Below are positions 39,932-49,530 of a DNA stretch of 64,000 nt, piece after piece. How positions within the stretch are numbered: position 1 is the first letter of the stretch; the number at the start of each line of letters is the position of its first letter. Under the pieces are notes generated by a model, which saw only the letters and a list, made by a program, of their open reading frames with translations, was not told the DNA's origin and ran no database searches. Both the position numbers and the translations under genes were made by a program. Source of the stretch: Streptomyces sp. MMBL 11-1 (lineage in GTDB: Bacteria; Actinomycetota; Actinomycetes; Streptomycetales; Streptomycetaceae); NCBI RefSeq assembly GCF_028622875.1, contig NZ_CP117709.1, positions 1,550,001 to 1,614,000 on the forward strand. Direction: 5' to 3'.

Positions 39932-40891
39932 ATGCGCACCCGCTCCCCCCTCACCGTCCTGCTCGCCGCCGCTCTGGCCGCCGGCGGTCTCACCCTCGCC
40001 GGCGCCGGGACCGCGAACGCCGCGGTCATCGACGTCAGCACCGCGACCCAGCTCAAGGCGGCGCTCACCACCGTCTCCCCCGGTGACACGATCCGGCTCG
40101 CCGACGGCACGTACACCGGGAACTTCAAGGCCACCCGGCCCGGCACGTCCGGGGCGCGGATCACTCTCACCGGCTCCAGCCGGGCGGTCCTGACCGCGGG
40201 CGGCGGCTACGGGCTGCACCTGAACGGCGCCTCGTACTGGACGGTCCGGGGCGTCACGGTCAAGGGCGGCCAGAAGGGCATCATGACCGACGCGGCCAAC
40301 GGTGTCGTGATCGACTCGGTGACCGTGCACGACCTCGACATGGAAGGCGTCCACTTCCGTAACTCCAGCAAGAACGGCGTTCTGAAGAACTCCCGGATCT
40401 ACGACACCGGGCAGAACGGACGCGGCATGGGCGAGGGCGTGTACGTCGGTTCGGCCGGCGGCCTCTCCGACCGCAGCGACAACGCGCAGATCCTGAACAA
40501 CACCATCGGCCCCGGCGTCGGCGGCGAGAGCATCGACATCAAGGAGGGGACGACCGGCGCACGGATCATCGGCAACACCTTCGACGGCGACGGGCTGACC
40601 GGCGCCAACTACGACGATTCCTGGGTCGACGTGAAGGGCAACAACGTCCTGGTCGAGGGCAACAGAGGGTCGCGCACCACCAACAACGGCTACGAGACCC
40701 ACACCCAGCAGAGCGGCTGGGGCTGCGGCACCGTCTTCCGCGACAACGCCTCGAACCTCTCCGGGGCCACCGGCGACAAGCAACTCGCCATCAACGTCAC
40801 CAACCACAGCTCCGGTTGCCGCACCACCGTCTACGCGAGCAACACCGTCACCGGCGGCAAGGGGCTGACCAACATCGCCGTCACCCCGTAA
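39932..40891 (+). CDS. Secreted right-handed beta-helix protein (polysaccharide-lyase-like)
   Basis: The 319-residue product has a clear signal peptide ending TANA before AVIDVST. The mature part shows regular beta-helix rungs: VRGVTVKGGQKGIMTDAAN, GVVIDSVTVHDLDMEGVHF, NGVLKNSRIYDTGQ, NAQILNNTIGPGVGGESIDI. It resembles chondroitinase B/pectate-lyase-like families that cleave uronic-acid polymers. Two Cys residues near the end (GWGCGT and SSGCRT) may form a disulfide. I cannot assign the substrate. A bidirectional terminator follows. Confidence 0.85.
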   Translation: MRTRSPLTVLLAAALAAGGLTLAGAGTANAAVIDVSTATQLKAALTTVSPGDTIRLADGTYTGNFKATRPGTSGARITLTGSSRAVLTAGGGYGLHLNGASYWTVRGVTVKGGQKGIMTDAANGVVIDSVTVHDLDMEGVHFRNSSKNGVLKNSRIYDTGQNGRGMGEGVYVGSAGGLSDRSDNAQILNNTIGPGVGGESIDIKEGTTGARIIGNTFDGDGLTGANYDDSWVDVKGNNVLVEGNRGSRTTNNGYETHTQQSGWGCGTVFRDNASNLSGATGDKQLAINVTNHSSGCRTTVYASNTVTGGKGLTNIAVTP

Positions 40892-40920
40892 CCGCCCGGC
40901 ACCCGGTCCCGTGAACGCGA

Positions 40921-40954
40921 GTGAGGCCCGCCCCCCGAAGGGGACGGGCCTCAC
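40921..40954. terminator. Bidirectional terminator between the beta-helix gene and rpsA
   Basis: GTGAGGCCCG (40921-40930) pairs with CGGGCCTCAC (40945-40954), with an inner CCCC/GGGG stem. Confidence 0.85.
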
Positions 40955-41002
40955 TTACCGCTTTTCAGCTACCGCGGCCGATGGGCCGCCGGGGTCAGAG
41001 CG

Positions 41003-42523
41003 TCAGCTCTGGCCGCCCGCGAGCTTCTCGCGCAGCGCGGCAAGCGCCTCGTCCGACGCCAGGGCGCCGGAGTTGTCCGCCGACTCCGAGGAGTAGGAGC
41101 CGCCGCCACCGCCACCGCTGCCACCGGAGGCGGCCGGAGCAGCGCCGGCCGGGGCAGCAGCGCCCTCGGCCGCAGCAGCCTCGTCGGCCTCGCGGGACTT
41201 GATGACCTGGGCCTGGTGCTGCTCGAAGCGCTGCTGCGCCTCGGCGTACTGGGTCTCCCAGACCTCGCGCTGCGCCTCGAAGCCCTCGAGCCAGTCGTTG
41301 GTCTCGGGGTCGAAGCCCTCGGGGTAGATGTAGTTGCCCTGGTCGTCGTACGACGCGGCCATGCCGTACAGCGTCGGGTCGAACTCGACCGAGGCCGGGT
41401 CGCCACCGAAGGACTCGTTGGCCTGCTTCAGCGAGAGGCTGATGCGACGACGCTCGAGGTCGATGTCGATGACCTTGACGAAGATCTCGTCGTTGACCTG
41501 GACGACCTGCTCCGGGATCTCCACGTGGCGCTCGGCCAGCTCGGAGATGTGGACCAGACCCTCGATGCCCTCGTCGACGCGGACGAACGCACCGAAGGGA
41601 ACGAGCTTGGTGACCTTACCCGGGACGACCTGACCGATCTGGTGCGTCCGGGCGAACTGCTGCCACGGGTCTTCCTGCGTCGCCTTGAGCGACAGGGAGA
41701 CGCGCTCGCGGTCCATGTCGACGTCGAGGACCTCGACGGTGACTTCCTGGCCGACCTCGACAACCTCGGAGGGGTGGTCGATGTGCTTCCAGGACAGCTC
41801 GGAGACGTGCACGAGACCGTCGACGCCACCCAGGTCCACGAAGGCACCGAAGTTGACGATCGACGAGACGACGCCGGAGCGGACCTGACCCTTCTGCAGG
41901 GTGGTAAGGAACGTCTGGCGAACCTCGGACTGGGTCTGCTCGAGCCAGGCACGGCGGGACAGGACCACGTTGTTGCGGTTCTTGTCCAGCTCGATGATCT
42001 TGGCCTCGAGCTCCTTGCCCACGTAGGGCTGGAGGTCGCGGACGCGACGCATCTCGACGAGCGACGCCGGCAGGAAGCCACGGAGGCCGATGTCGAGGAT
42101 GAGACCACCCTTGACGACCTCGATGACGGTACCGGTGACGATGCCGTCCTCTTCCTTGATCTTCTCGATGGTGCCCCAAGCACGCTCGTACTGAGCACGC
42201 TTCTTCGAGAGAATCAGGCGGCCTTCCTTGTCCTCCTTCTGGAGAACCAGGGCCTCGATCTCGTCGCCGACCTTGACGACCTCGTTCGGGTCGACGTCGT
42301 GCTTGATCGAGAGCTCGCGGCTCGGGATGACACCTTCGGTCTTGTAACCGATGTCGAGGAGAACTTCGTCCCGGTCAACCTTGACGATGACGCCGTCGAC
42401 GATGTCGCCGTCGTTGAAGTACTTGATCGTCTCGTCGATCGCCGCGAGGAACGCGTCCGCGTCGCCGATGTCGTTGACCGCAACCTGCGGAGTGGTGGCG
42501 GTGGTCTCGGTGCTGCTCGTCAT
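41003..42523 (-). CDS. rpsA: 30S ribosomal protein S1
   Basis: It binds mRNA at the ribosome to aid initiation. The 506-residue protein contains four S1 OB-fold repeats: GDIVDGVIVKVDRDEVLLDI, GIVTGTVIEVVKGGLILDIG, GQVRSGVVSSIVNFGAFVDL and GQVVPGKVTKLVPFGAFVRV. It ends with a Gly/Ser-rich linker and a conserved acidic C-terminus. Actinomycete S1 proteins have four rather than six repeats, so the length is normal. A strong promoter lies about 190 bases upstream of the start codon. Confidence 0.98.
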   Translation of the reverse strand: MTSSTETTATTPQVAVNDIGDADAFLAAIDETIKYFNDGDIVDGVIVKVDRDEVLLDIGYKTEGVIPSRELSIKHDVDPNEVVKVGDEIEALVLQKEDKEGRLILSKKRAQYERAWGTIEKIKEEDGIVTGTVIEVVKGGLILDIGLRGFLPASLVEMRRVRDLQPYVGKELEAKIIELDKNRNNVVLSRRAWLEQTQSEVRQTFLTTLQKGQVRSGVVSSIVNFGAFVDLGGVDGLVHVSELSWKHIDHPSEVVEVGQEVTVEVLDVDMDRERVSLSLKATQEDPWQQFARTHQIGQVVPGKVTKLVPFGAFVRVDEGIEGLVHISELAERHVEIPEQVVQVNDEIFVKVIDIDLERRRISLSLKQANESFGGDPASVEFDPTLYGMAASYDDQGNYIYPEGFDPETNDWLEGFEAQREVWETQYAEAQQRFEQHQAQVIKSREADEAAAAEGAAAPAGAAPAASGGSGGGGGGSYSSESADNSGALASDEALAALREKLAGGQS

Positions 42524-42932
42524 GTGGGAAAGGGCTCCGGTACGGACAGAGAGTCGTAGGTACTGCTACGCCGAAAGCCCGTATCGCCTCTGCAGAAGCC
42601 GGACAGCCGGGAAAGCGCGCAATCCGTTTCCGGAGAGACGCCTCGACAACCGAGGGGACATGCAACAGACGCGAGCGCGGCCTGCTAGGTCTGAGGCGCG
42701 CAGGCTCGCAGCGCAACTTGTAGCATACGGGGGCAGCCGGACAGGGTCAATGCGCGAAGGCGCACACCCGGGGCACATCGCCCCAATTCCGGCACAACTC
42801 GTGTTCGCCGAGGCCACATCGGCCTGAGAACACTACGGCACCACGCCGCGGACGCGCGTCCGTACCCCCGGGGTGCGCCCCCTGGTACGTACCGCGCGCG
42901 GCGGGTGAAGGCAAACTACAGCGACGGGCACG
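42524..42932. other. rpsA leader and divergent promoter region
   Basis: No gene is visible in these 409 bases. The minus strand holds the rpsA promoter (42722-42750) and a roughly 190-base 5' untranslated region, long enough for control by S1 itself or by an RNA structure. The plus side must hold the methyltransferase promoter. Confidence 0.7.
42722..42750 (-). promoter_or_regulatory. rpsA promoter
   Basis: On the minus strand TTGACC (42750-42745) and TATGCT (42727-42722) are separated by exactly 17 bases, a near-consensus housekeeping sigma promoter. Transcription should start near 42714. Confidence 0.8.
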
Positions 42933-43772
42933 ATGAGCCAAGACATCCACGGGGCCTCCTCCGCAGAACCCGCGGGACCCCCCGAGCCGGAGGCCACGCG
43001 CCGCGCGGCGGACGAGGCGGAGAGCAGCCGGGCCAGCCGCGGCTGGTGGGACCGGAACGCCGATGAGTACCAGAGCGACCACGGCGGCTTCCTGGGGGAC
43101 GACCGCTTCGTCTGGGGCCCGGAAGGGCTGGACGAGGCGGACGCCGCCCTGCTGGGGCCCGCCGACTCCCTCAAGGGCCTCGATGTCCTGGAGATCGGCG
43201 CCGGGGCCGCCCAGTGCTCACGCTGGCTGGCCGGCCGGGGCGCCCGCCCGGTCGCGCTCGACCTCTCCCACCGCCAGCTCCAGCACGCCCTGCGGATCGG
43301 CGCGGACGTACCCCTGGTCGAGGCGGACGCGGGCCGGCTCCCGTTCCGGGACGGGTCCTTCGACCTGGCCTGCTCCGCGTACGGGGCGGTGCCGTTCGTC
43401 GCCGACCCCGTGCGGGTCTTCCGCGAGGTCCACCGGGTGCTGCGGCCCGGCGGACGCTGGGTGTTCTCCGTGACGCACCCGATCCGCTGGGCGTTCCCGG
43501 ACGAGCCCGGGCCCGAGGGGCTGTCCGTCGCCGCCTCCTACTTCGACCGCGTCCCCTACGTGGAGCAGGACGAGGACGGCGAGGCCGTCTATGTGGAACA
43601 CCACCGCACGCTGGGTGACCGGGTCCGGGACGTGGTGGCGGGCGGTTTCCGACTGGTCGACCTGGTCGAACCGGAATGGCCCGCGTGGAACGACCAGGAG
43701 TGGGGCGGCTGGTCCCCGCTGCGCGGCAACCTGATCCCGGGCACGGCGATCTTCGTCTGCGAGCGCGGCTGA
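42933..43772 (+). CDS. Class I SAM-dependent methyltransferase
   Basis: This 279-residue protein has motif I VLEIGAGAAQCSRWLAGRG, motif II LDLSHRQL, and motif III/IV FDLACSAYGAVPFVADPVRV. A post-motif VLRPGGRWVFSVTHP, typical of small-molecule methyltransferases of the UbiE/Methyltransf_11 type, follows. A Trp-rich C-terminus (PEWPAWNDQEWGGWSPL) may line the substrate pocket. The substrate is unknown. It faces away from rpsA. Confidence 0.88.
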   Translation: MSQDIHGASSAEPAGPPEPEATRRAADEAESSRASRGWWDRNADEYQSDHGGFLGDDRFVWGPEGLDEADAALLGPADSLKGLDVLEIGAGAAQCSRWLAGRGARPVALDLSHRQLQHALRIGADVPLVEADAGRLPFRDGSFDLACSAYGAVPFVADPVRVFREVHRVLRPGGRWVFSVTHPIRWAFPDEPGPEGLSVAASYFDRVPYVEQDEDGEAVYVEHHRTLGDRVRDVVAGGFRLVDLVEPEWPAWNDQEWGGWSPLRGNLIPGTAIFVCERG

Positions 43773-43835
43773 GCCACGGCTGACGGGCCGGGGCGCGCGG
43801 AACTCCCGGGGCCGCTCCCGTACGACACTGGGGGC

Positions 43836-46346
43836 GTGATCCGTACCGAAGCCCTGGACCGACTGCCCGTCCGTACCGCTGTGCCCGCCCTGCGGCGCGC
43901 TCTCGACGACCGGGGCGTCGCCGTCCTGTGCGCCCCGCCCGGCACCGGCAAGACGACGCTCGTCCCGCTGGTGCTGGCCGGGCTGACCGGCCAGGGCCCG
44001 GTGCGCCGGGTCGTGGTCGCCGAGCCGCGCCGGATCGCCGCGCGGGCGGCGGCGCGGCGGATGGCGTGGCTGCTGGGCGAGCAGGCGGGCGAACGGGTCG
44101 GGTTCACGGTGCGCGGCGAGCGCGTGGTGGGACGGGACACGGTGGTGGAGGTCGTGACCACCGGGGTGCTGCTCCAGCGGCTCCAGCGGGACCAGGAGCT
44201 GGCCGGGGTGGACGCGGTGATCATCGACGAGTGCCACGAGCGGCACCTGGACGCCGACACGGTCGCCGCGTTCCTCCTGGACGTACGGGAGACGATCCGG
44301 CCCGATCTGCGGCTGGTGGCGGCGTCCGCGACGACGGACGCGGAGGGCTGGGCGCGGCTGCTCGGCGACGCCCCGGTGATCGAGGCGCAGGGGGTCTCGC
44401 ACCCGGTGGAGGTCCTCTGGGCGCCGCCCGCCCGTCCGGTGAAGCCGCCGCACGGGATGAGGGTGGACCCCGCCCTGCTGACGCATGTGGCGGCGACCGT
44501 GCGGCGGGCGCTCGCCGAGCGGGCGGGGGACGTGCTCTGCTTCCTGCCCGGCGTCGGCGAGATCGGGCGGGTGGCCGGGCAGCTCGCGGGCGTGGACGCG
44601 GAGGTGCTCCAGGTGCACGGGCGGGCTCCGGCCGCCGTGCAGGACGCGGTGCTGGCCGGGTCCTCCGGGGGGCGGCGGGTGGTCCTGGCGACCTCGGTGG
44701 CGGAGTCGTCACTGACGGTGCCGGGGGTGCGGGTCGTCGTCGACTCGGGTCTCGCCCGGGAACCCCGTACCGACCATGCCCGGGGGCTGAGCGCCCTGAG
44801 CACCGTACGGGCCTCCCGGGCGGCCGGGCGGCAGCGTGCCGGGCGTGCGGGGCGGGAGGCCCCGGGGGTGGTGTACCGGTGCTGGGACCAGGCCGAGGAG
44901 GGGCGGCTCGCGCGGTTCCCCTCGCCCGAGATCAAGGTCGCCGACCTGGCCGCCTTCGCACTCCAGGCGGCGTGCTGGGGCGACCCGGACGCCTCCTCGC
45001 TGGCGCTGCTGGACCCGCCGCCCGCCGGGGCGATGGGCGCCGCCCGGGAGGTGCTGGAGGCGATCGGCGCGGTGGACGGCGGGGGCCGGGTCACCGAGCG
45101 CGGCGCCCGGATGGCCCGGCTGGGGCTGCATCCCCGGCTGGCGCGGGCCCTGCTGGACGGCGCGCGGGAGGTCGGGGCGCGGCGGGCCGCCGAGGTGGTG
45201 GCGCTGCTGAGCGAGGAACCGCCCAGGGAGTACGGGGACGATCTCGCGGCGGCGCTGCGGACCGCCCGCCGGGGCCAGGACGGATACGCGGCGCGCTGGA
45301 AGCAGGAGGTGCGCCGGCTGTCGTCGTCGCTGGGGGGCGGCCCGGCGGGCGGGAAGGACGGCGGCCGCTCCGACGACGCGGTCGTCGGCCTCGTCGCCGC
45401 GCTGGCGTTCCCGGAGCGGGTGGCGCGGGCCCGGGGCGACGGGGCCTTCCTGATGGCGTCGGGCACGGGCGCGGAGCTGCGGGACGCCTCTCGGCTGCGC
45501 AGCGCGCCCTGGCTGGCCGTGGCGGTCGCGGACCGGCCCTCCCACGCGGCGTCGGCGCGGGTGCGGCTGGCGGCGGTGGTCGACGAGCCCACCGCGCTGC
45601 TGGCAGCCGGGCATCTGCGGGTGCGGGGCGAGGAGGTCCGGTGGGTGGACGGCGAGGTGGTGGCCCGGTCGGTGGACCGGCTGGGCGCGGTGGAGCTGGC
45701 GGCACGGCCGCTGAGGCAGCCCGATCCGGAACTGGTGCGCGGGGCCCTGGTCGAGGGGCTGCGGCGGGAGGGGCTCGGGTTGCTGCGGTGGACCCGGGAC
45801 AGTGAGCAGCTGCGGTGGCGCCTGGCGTTCCTGCACCGGGTGCTGGGCGCGCCGTGGCCGGACGTCGCGGACGGGGCGCTGCTCGCGGAGGCCGGGGCGT
45901 GGCTGGAGCCGGAGCTGTCGCGGGCCCGTCGGCGTTCCGATCTGGGCCGGATCGACGGGGGCCAGGCGTTGCGGCGGCTGCTGCCCTGGGCGACCGGGGA
46001 GGCCGCCCGGCTGGACGAGCTGGCGCCGGAGCGGATCGAGGTGCCGAGCGGCTCCCGGATCAGGGTCGAGTACGGCGGTGAGCAGCCCGTCCTGGCGGTG
46101 AAGCTCCAGGAGTTGTTCGGGATGGGCGAGACGCCCCGGGTGGCCGGGGTGCCGGTCCTGGTGCACCTGCTCTCCCCCGCCGGGCGGCCCGCGGCCGTCA
46201 CGGCGGACCTGGCGTCGTTCTGGCGGGAGGGTTACAAGGCGGTGCGGGCGGAGCTGCGCGGCCGCTACCCGAAGCATCCGTGGCCGGAGGACCCCACGAC
46301 CGTACCGGCGACGCGGTTCACCTCGGCGCGGCTCAAGCGGTCGTAG
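43836..46346 (+). CDS. hrpB: ATP-dependent helicase HrpB
   Basis: This DEAH-family helicase of 836 residues has motif I APPGTGKTTLVPLVL, the Arg-rich motif VAEPRRIAARAAARRM, motif II IIDECHERH (DECH), motif III ASATTDAE, and motif VI QRAGRAGREAPGVVYR. An HA2-type helical region and the HrpB-specific C-terminal domain with PSGSRIRVEYGGEQPVLAVKLQELFG follow. The start is GTG. HrpB has a proposed role in RNA metabolism or ribosome processing; direct evidence is limited. Confidence 0.95.
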   Translation: MIRTEALDRLPVRTAVPALRRALDDRGVAVLCAPPGTGKTTLVPLVLAGLTGQGPVRRVVVAEPRRIAARAAARRMAWLLGEQAGERVGFTVRGERVVGRDTVVEVVTTGVLLQRLQRDQELAGVDAVIIDECHERHLDADTVAAFLLDVRETIRPDLRLVAASATTDAEGWARLLGDAPVIEAQGVSHPVEVLWAPPARPVKPPHGMRVDPALLTHVAATVRRALAERAGDVLCFLPGVGEIGRVAGQLAGVDAEVLQVHGRAPAAVQDAVLAGSSGGRRVVLATSVAESSLTVPGVRVVVDSGLAREPRTDHARGLSALSTVRASRAAGRQRAGRAGREAPGVVYRCWDQAEEGRLARFPSPEIKVADLAAFALQAACWGDPDASSLALLDPPPAGAMGAAREVLEAIGAVDGGGRVTERGARMARLGLHPRLARALLDGAREVGARRAAEVVALLSEEPPREYGDDLAAALRTARRGQDGYAARWKQEVRRLSSSLGGGPAGGKDGGRSDDAVVGLVAALAFPERVARARGDGAFLMASGTGAELRDASRLRSAPWLAVAVADRPSHAASARVRLAAVVDEPTALLAAGHLRVRGEEVRWVDGEVVARSVDRLGAVELAARPLRQPDPELVRGALVEGLRREGLGLLRWTRDSEQLRWRLAFLHRVLGAPWPDVADGALLAEAGAWLEPELSRARRRSDLGRIDGGQALRRLLPWATGEAARLDELAPERIEVPSGSRIRVEYGGEQPVLAVKLQELFGMGETPRVAGVPVLVHLLSPAGRPAAVTADLASFWREGYKAVRAELRGRYPKHPWPEDPTTVPATRFTSARLKRS

Positions 46347-46491
46347 GACGCTCCGCCCGCCGGGACCGCGCCTTGAGCCTTGAGCCGGAGGGCGGGCGCG
46401 AGCAGTCCCACGCCGAGGCCGAGGAGGCCCCGGGGCAGGTACGAGGTGAGGGGGAGGACCGGGACGCGCTGCGGCTTCACCAGCTCCGTCA

Positions 46492-46525
46492 CACAGCCCC
46501 TCGGCCGGACGGCCGGGGGGCTGTG
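46492..46525. terminator. Terminator between hrpB and the transglycosylase gene
   Basis: CACAGCCCC (46492-46500) pairs with GGGGCTGTG (46517-46525), enclosing CGGCC/GGCCG. It serves two convergent genes. Confidence 0.82.
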
Positions 46526-46549
46526 CGATGGCTGTGCGGTACGGCGGGG

Positions 46550-48361
46550 TCAGGCTCCGGGGGTTTCCGTCTCCTTCGGAGCGGTCCCTTCCGAGGCCCC
46601 TTCCTCCGGGGCCCCTTCCTCCGGAGGAGCGGTCTCCGCCGGGGTCGTCTCCTCCGGGGCGGTCTCCTCCGGGGCCTTGATGGTGAGTTCGATGACGACC
46701 GAGGCGCCGCCCTCCGCAGTGAGACGCAGCTTGAATGTGCCCTCGGTGCCGTCCGCGAAGATCTCCGGGAGCCGGAGCATGCCCTCGGCGTCCGTCGTCA
46801 GCGTGGTCAGGGTGCGGACCGGCTTGCCGGCCGCGTCCTTGAAGTACGGGCCCTTGTCGTTGTCGAAGAGCCCCAGGGAGTCCTTGACCATGGTGGCGGT
46901 GACGGCCACTCCGGCCGCGGCGGCGTCCTTGTACGTGGCCTTGACGGTGACGGCGTCCGCGAACTTCTCGCCGGGTGCGGCGACGAGCGCCTTCTCGTCG
47001 GTCCGGGCGATCGCGTCGGCCTCGCGGGCGGTGACGGTCGCCGCGTAGGTCAGGGTGCGCGGCCTGCCGCTGCCCGCGACGGCGGTCACCGTGAACTCCC
47101 CGGCCTTCTCGCCCGCGCGGAGTTCCGGTGCGGTGGCGGTGCCGTCGGCCGCGGTCCGCATCGTGACGGTCTTCTTGGCGCCGGCGAAGAGCGTGCCGGT
47201 GTCCCCGGTGACGGTGAACGTGACGGACACCTTGCCGAGCGGGGCGCCGAGCGCGTTGCGGGCGAGGACGGCGACCCGCTCGTCGAACGCCTGGCCCGCG
47301 GTGGCGCGCAGCGGCCCGGTGCCCGCGTTCTCCAGGGAGCCGAAGGTCTCGGCCGGTGTCGGCTTGGAGGTGGGCGGCTTCGGCGTCGGGCTGGGGGAAC
47401 CGTCGCCGGGCTTCGAGGGGCCTGTGCTCGGCTTGCCGCCCGGCTTGTCCGGGGAGGGCTTCGGGCTCGGGGTGGCTCCCGGGCTCGGGGTTCCCGGGTT
47501 CGGGCTCGGGGTGGAGCGGGAGGGAGTGCTCGGAGTGGTGGGCAGCGTTCCGGTGCCGTCGGGGATCTCGTGCGTACCGCGCTGGTAGTACGAGAACCAG
47601 GAGCGGACCGTGCGCAGGTACTCCGTCGACCGGTTGTAGCTCAGCACGGCCTTTTCGAGGTCGGCGGTGATGGCCAGATCGCGGTCGTTGGCGCAGAGGT
47701 AGCGGCCGGCGGCGAGCGCCGCGTCGTAGATGTTGTTGGGGTCCTTGCGGCCGTCGCCGTTCGCGTCCTGGCCCCAGGAGGCCCAGGTCGACGGGATGAA
47801 CTGCATCGGGCCGACCGCGCGGTCATGGACCGCGTCGCCGTCGTACGCCCCGCCGTCGGTGTCCTTGATCAGGGCGAAGCCCTGCCCGTTGAGGGCCGGG
47901 CCGAGGATGCGGGGGCTGGCGGTGCCGTTGGCGTCGACGCGCCCGCCGCGTGCCTGGCCGGACTCGACCTTGCCGATCGCCGCGAGAAGTTGCCAGGGCA
48001 GCCGGCAGGAGGGGTCGGTCGTCGCGACGGTCCGCTCGGCCTGCTTGTACGCGGCCAGGATCGACGCCGGAATGCCCGCTTCCGCGCTCCCGGTCACCGG
48101 CAGATTGCTGGAGGATCCGGGCTTGTCGGGCGTGACCAGGGGCGGAAGGTCCGTGTAGTAGGGCGAGTTGCCGGTCGCGGCGCCGTCGTCCTCGGTGCCC
48201 GCGGTGTCCTCGCCGGCCGCCTTCGGGTCACCGCCGCCGGCGGATCCGTCGGCCAGGGTCGCCGCGGGCGCCTGCGAAGCCGCGAGTGCCGCCACGGCGG
48301 CCGCCGCCACCGCGGTGGTCGTGGCCCCCTTGCGCAGACGTCGGCGAATGTGGGCTGCCAT
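46550..48361 (-). CDS. Secreted lytic transglycosylase with Ig-like repeats
   Basis: The 603-residue product has a basic N-terminus and a signal-like helix (TTTAVAAAAVAALAASQAPA). An SLT/MltB-type transglycosylase domain follows (about residues 85-255), with catalytic Glu in AAIGKVESGQARGG and motifs VGPMQFIPSTWASWG and AALAAGRYLCA. After a Pro/Ser/Thr-rich wall-spanning linker (about 265-340) come two Ig-like or invasin-type beta domains (about 350-560) and an acidic Pro/Glu-rich tail. It would cleave peptidoglycan glycan strands during growth or development. The extra beta domains and tail are unusual additions to this enzyme type. Confidence 0.87.
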   Translation of the reverse strand: MAAHIRRRLRKGATTTAVAAAAVAALAASQAPAATLADGSAGGGDPKAAGEDTAGTEDDGAATGNSPYYTDLPPLVTPDKPGSSSNLPVTGSAEAGIPASILAAYKQAERTVATTDPSCRLPWQLLAAIGKVESGQARGGRVDANGTASPRILGPALNGQGFALIKDTDGGAYDGDAVHDRAVGPMQFIPSTWASWGQDANGDGRKDPNNIYDAALAAGRYLCANDRDLAITADLEKAVLSYNRSTEYLRTVRSWFSYYQRGTHEIPDGTGTLPTTPSTPSRSTPSPNPGTPSPGATPSPKPSPDKPGGKPSTGPSKPGDGSPSPTPKPPTSKPTPAETFGSLENAGTGPLRATAGQAFDERVAVLARNALGAPLGKVSVTFTVTGDTGTLFAGAKKTVTMRTAADGTATAPELRAGEKAGEFTVTAVAGSGRPRTLTYAATVTAREADAIARTDEKALVAAPGEKFADAVTVKATYKDAAAAGVAVTATMVKDSLGLFDNDKGPYFKDAAGKPVRTLTTLTTDAEGMLRLPEIFADGTEGTFKLRLTAEGGASVVIELTIKAPEETAPEETTPAETAPPEEGAPEEGASEGTAPKETETPGA

Positions 48362-48549
48362 ACGTTCCGGTCCCTCCCCCTCGAAGGCTGCTCGCGCTCC
48401 CCAGCGCAAGGACTCCAGCGACCCTACGGCAACTTGTGTCGCCCGAGCATGGGCCCCTGACCGCTTCTTACTGTTTTTTCACGTTCACGGGCGCATGTTG
48501 TCCTGTCGGCCACAGAAGGGTGCCCGAACGGTCCCGCATACTTGCCGCC

Positions 48550-49443
48550 ATGCCGTTCACGCTCAGTCATGCCGCGGCCGTGCTCCCGGTGATCCGCCGG
48601 AACGGGACGGCCCGGTGGCCGCTGTTCCCCTCCGCTCTCGTCGCCGGTTCGTTCGCGCCCGACATCACCTACTTCGCGGACACGGTGGTCCCCGGGGCGA
48701 TGGAGTTCGGGTCGTTCACGCACACCTTCCTCGGGGTCGTCACGGTGAACGTGGTCATCGCGGCGGCGCTGGTGGCGGTGTGGGTCCTGCTGCGGGAGCC
48801 GTTGGCGGCGCTGCTGCCGGTACGGGTCAGGGGTCGCGTCCACGCCTTCGTCCGGGGGCAGCGGTGGACGCGGGCCTCGTTCGGTCCTTCCGCCTGGCTG
48901 TGGTTCGCCGTCTCCGGTGCCCTGGGCGCGGCCACGCATGTGGTGTGGGACGCGTTCACCCACCACAGCCGGTGGGGGACGGAGCTGGTGCCGGTGCTCA
49001 GCCGCGTCGTCGGCGGCTTTCCCGTGTACCAGTTCGTCCAGTACGGCAGTTCGGCCCTGGCCCTCGTGGTCATCGGCTGGTTCGCCGTCAGCGGGCTCCG
49101 GCTGACCCCGGAGGTGCCCGCGGCCGAGGAGGTGCCGGTGCTCGGCCGCCGGGAGAGGTGGGGCGCTCTCGGTCTGCTGGGCCTGTGCGTGCTGCTCGGC
49201 GCCGTCCACCGGTGCGTCCGCTGGTACGCCCGCTTCGGCCGGGTGGAGAGCCCGCTCGACATCATCCCCACGGCCTGCTTCGGCGCGGGCGCCGGACTGG
49301 CGGCCGGGCTTCTGCTGTACGGGGTGTGGATGCGGCTGCCGGGCAGACGGCCGGGGACGCGGGGCCCGGCGCGGACGCCGGCAGGGCAGGGGACCCCGGT
49401 AGCGGAGGGGGCCCGTACGGAAGCGGAGGCAGGCCGGAGGTAG
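48550..49443 (+). CDS. DUF4184-like integral membrane protein
   Basis: This 297-residue membrane protein begins MPFTLSHAAAVLPVIRRNG, a start typical of DUF4184. Conserved His/Asp motifs are FAPDITYFADT, FGSFTHTFLG and ATHVVWDAFTHHSRWG, placed at helix ends as in metal-dependent membrane hydrolases. About six transmembrane helices and a hydrophilic C-terminal tail are visible. The repeated H/D motifs suggest a phospholipase or phosphatase-like activity, but this is unproven. Confidence 0.83.
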   Translation: MPFTLSHAAAVLPVIRRNGTARWPLFPSALVAGSFAPDITYFADTVVPGAMEFGSFTHTFLGVVTVNVVIAAALVAVWVLLREPLAALLPVRVRGRVHAFVRGQRWTRASFGPSAWLWFAVSGALGAATHVVWDAFTHHSRWGTELVPVLSRVVGGFPVYQFVQYGSSALALVVIGWFAVSGLRLTPEVPAAEEVPVLGRRERWGALGLLGLCVLLGAVHRCVRWYARFGRVESPLDIIPTACFGAGAGLAAGLLLYGVWMRLPGRRPGTRGPARTPAGQGTPVAEGARTEAEAGRR

Positions 49444-49456
49444 GGCCGCGCGGAAG

Positions 49457-49516
49457 GCCCGGGCCCGGAACCGTGACGCGGCCCGGGCCCGGAACCGTGA
49501 CGCGGCCCGGGCCCGG
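49457..49516. repeat. 24-bp tandem repeat between convergent genes
   Basis: GCCCGGGCCCGGAACCGTGA plus CGCG forms a 24-base unit at 49457 and 49481, with a 12-base partial third copy at 49505. Each unit contains the palindrome GGCCCGGGCC or close to it. It ends about 15 bases before the polA stop and could act as a terminator. Confidence 0.85.
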
Positions 49517-49530
49517 CCTGTGCCGGTGGC

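Noticed and set aside
46265..46492. 75-codon minus-strand open frame beginning MTELVKPQRV
   Set aside because: It overlaps the end of hrpB antisense and its GTG start sits in the arm of a strong terminator hairpin. It is more likely fortuitous, although the hydrophobic sequence looks protein-like.
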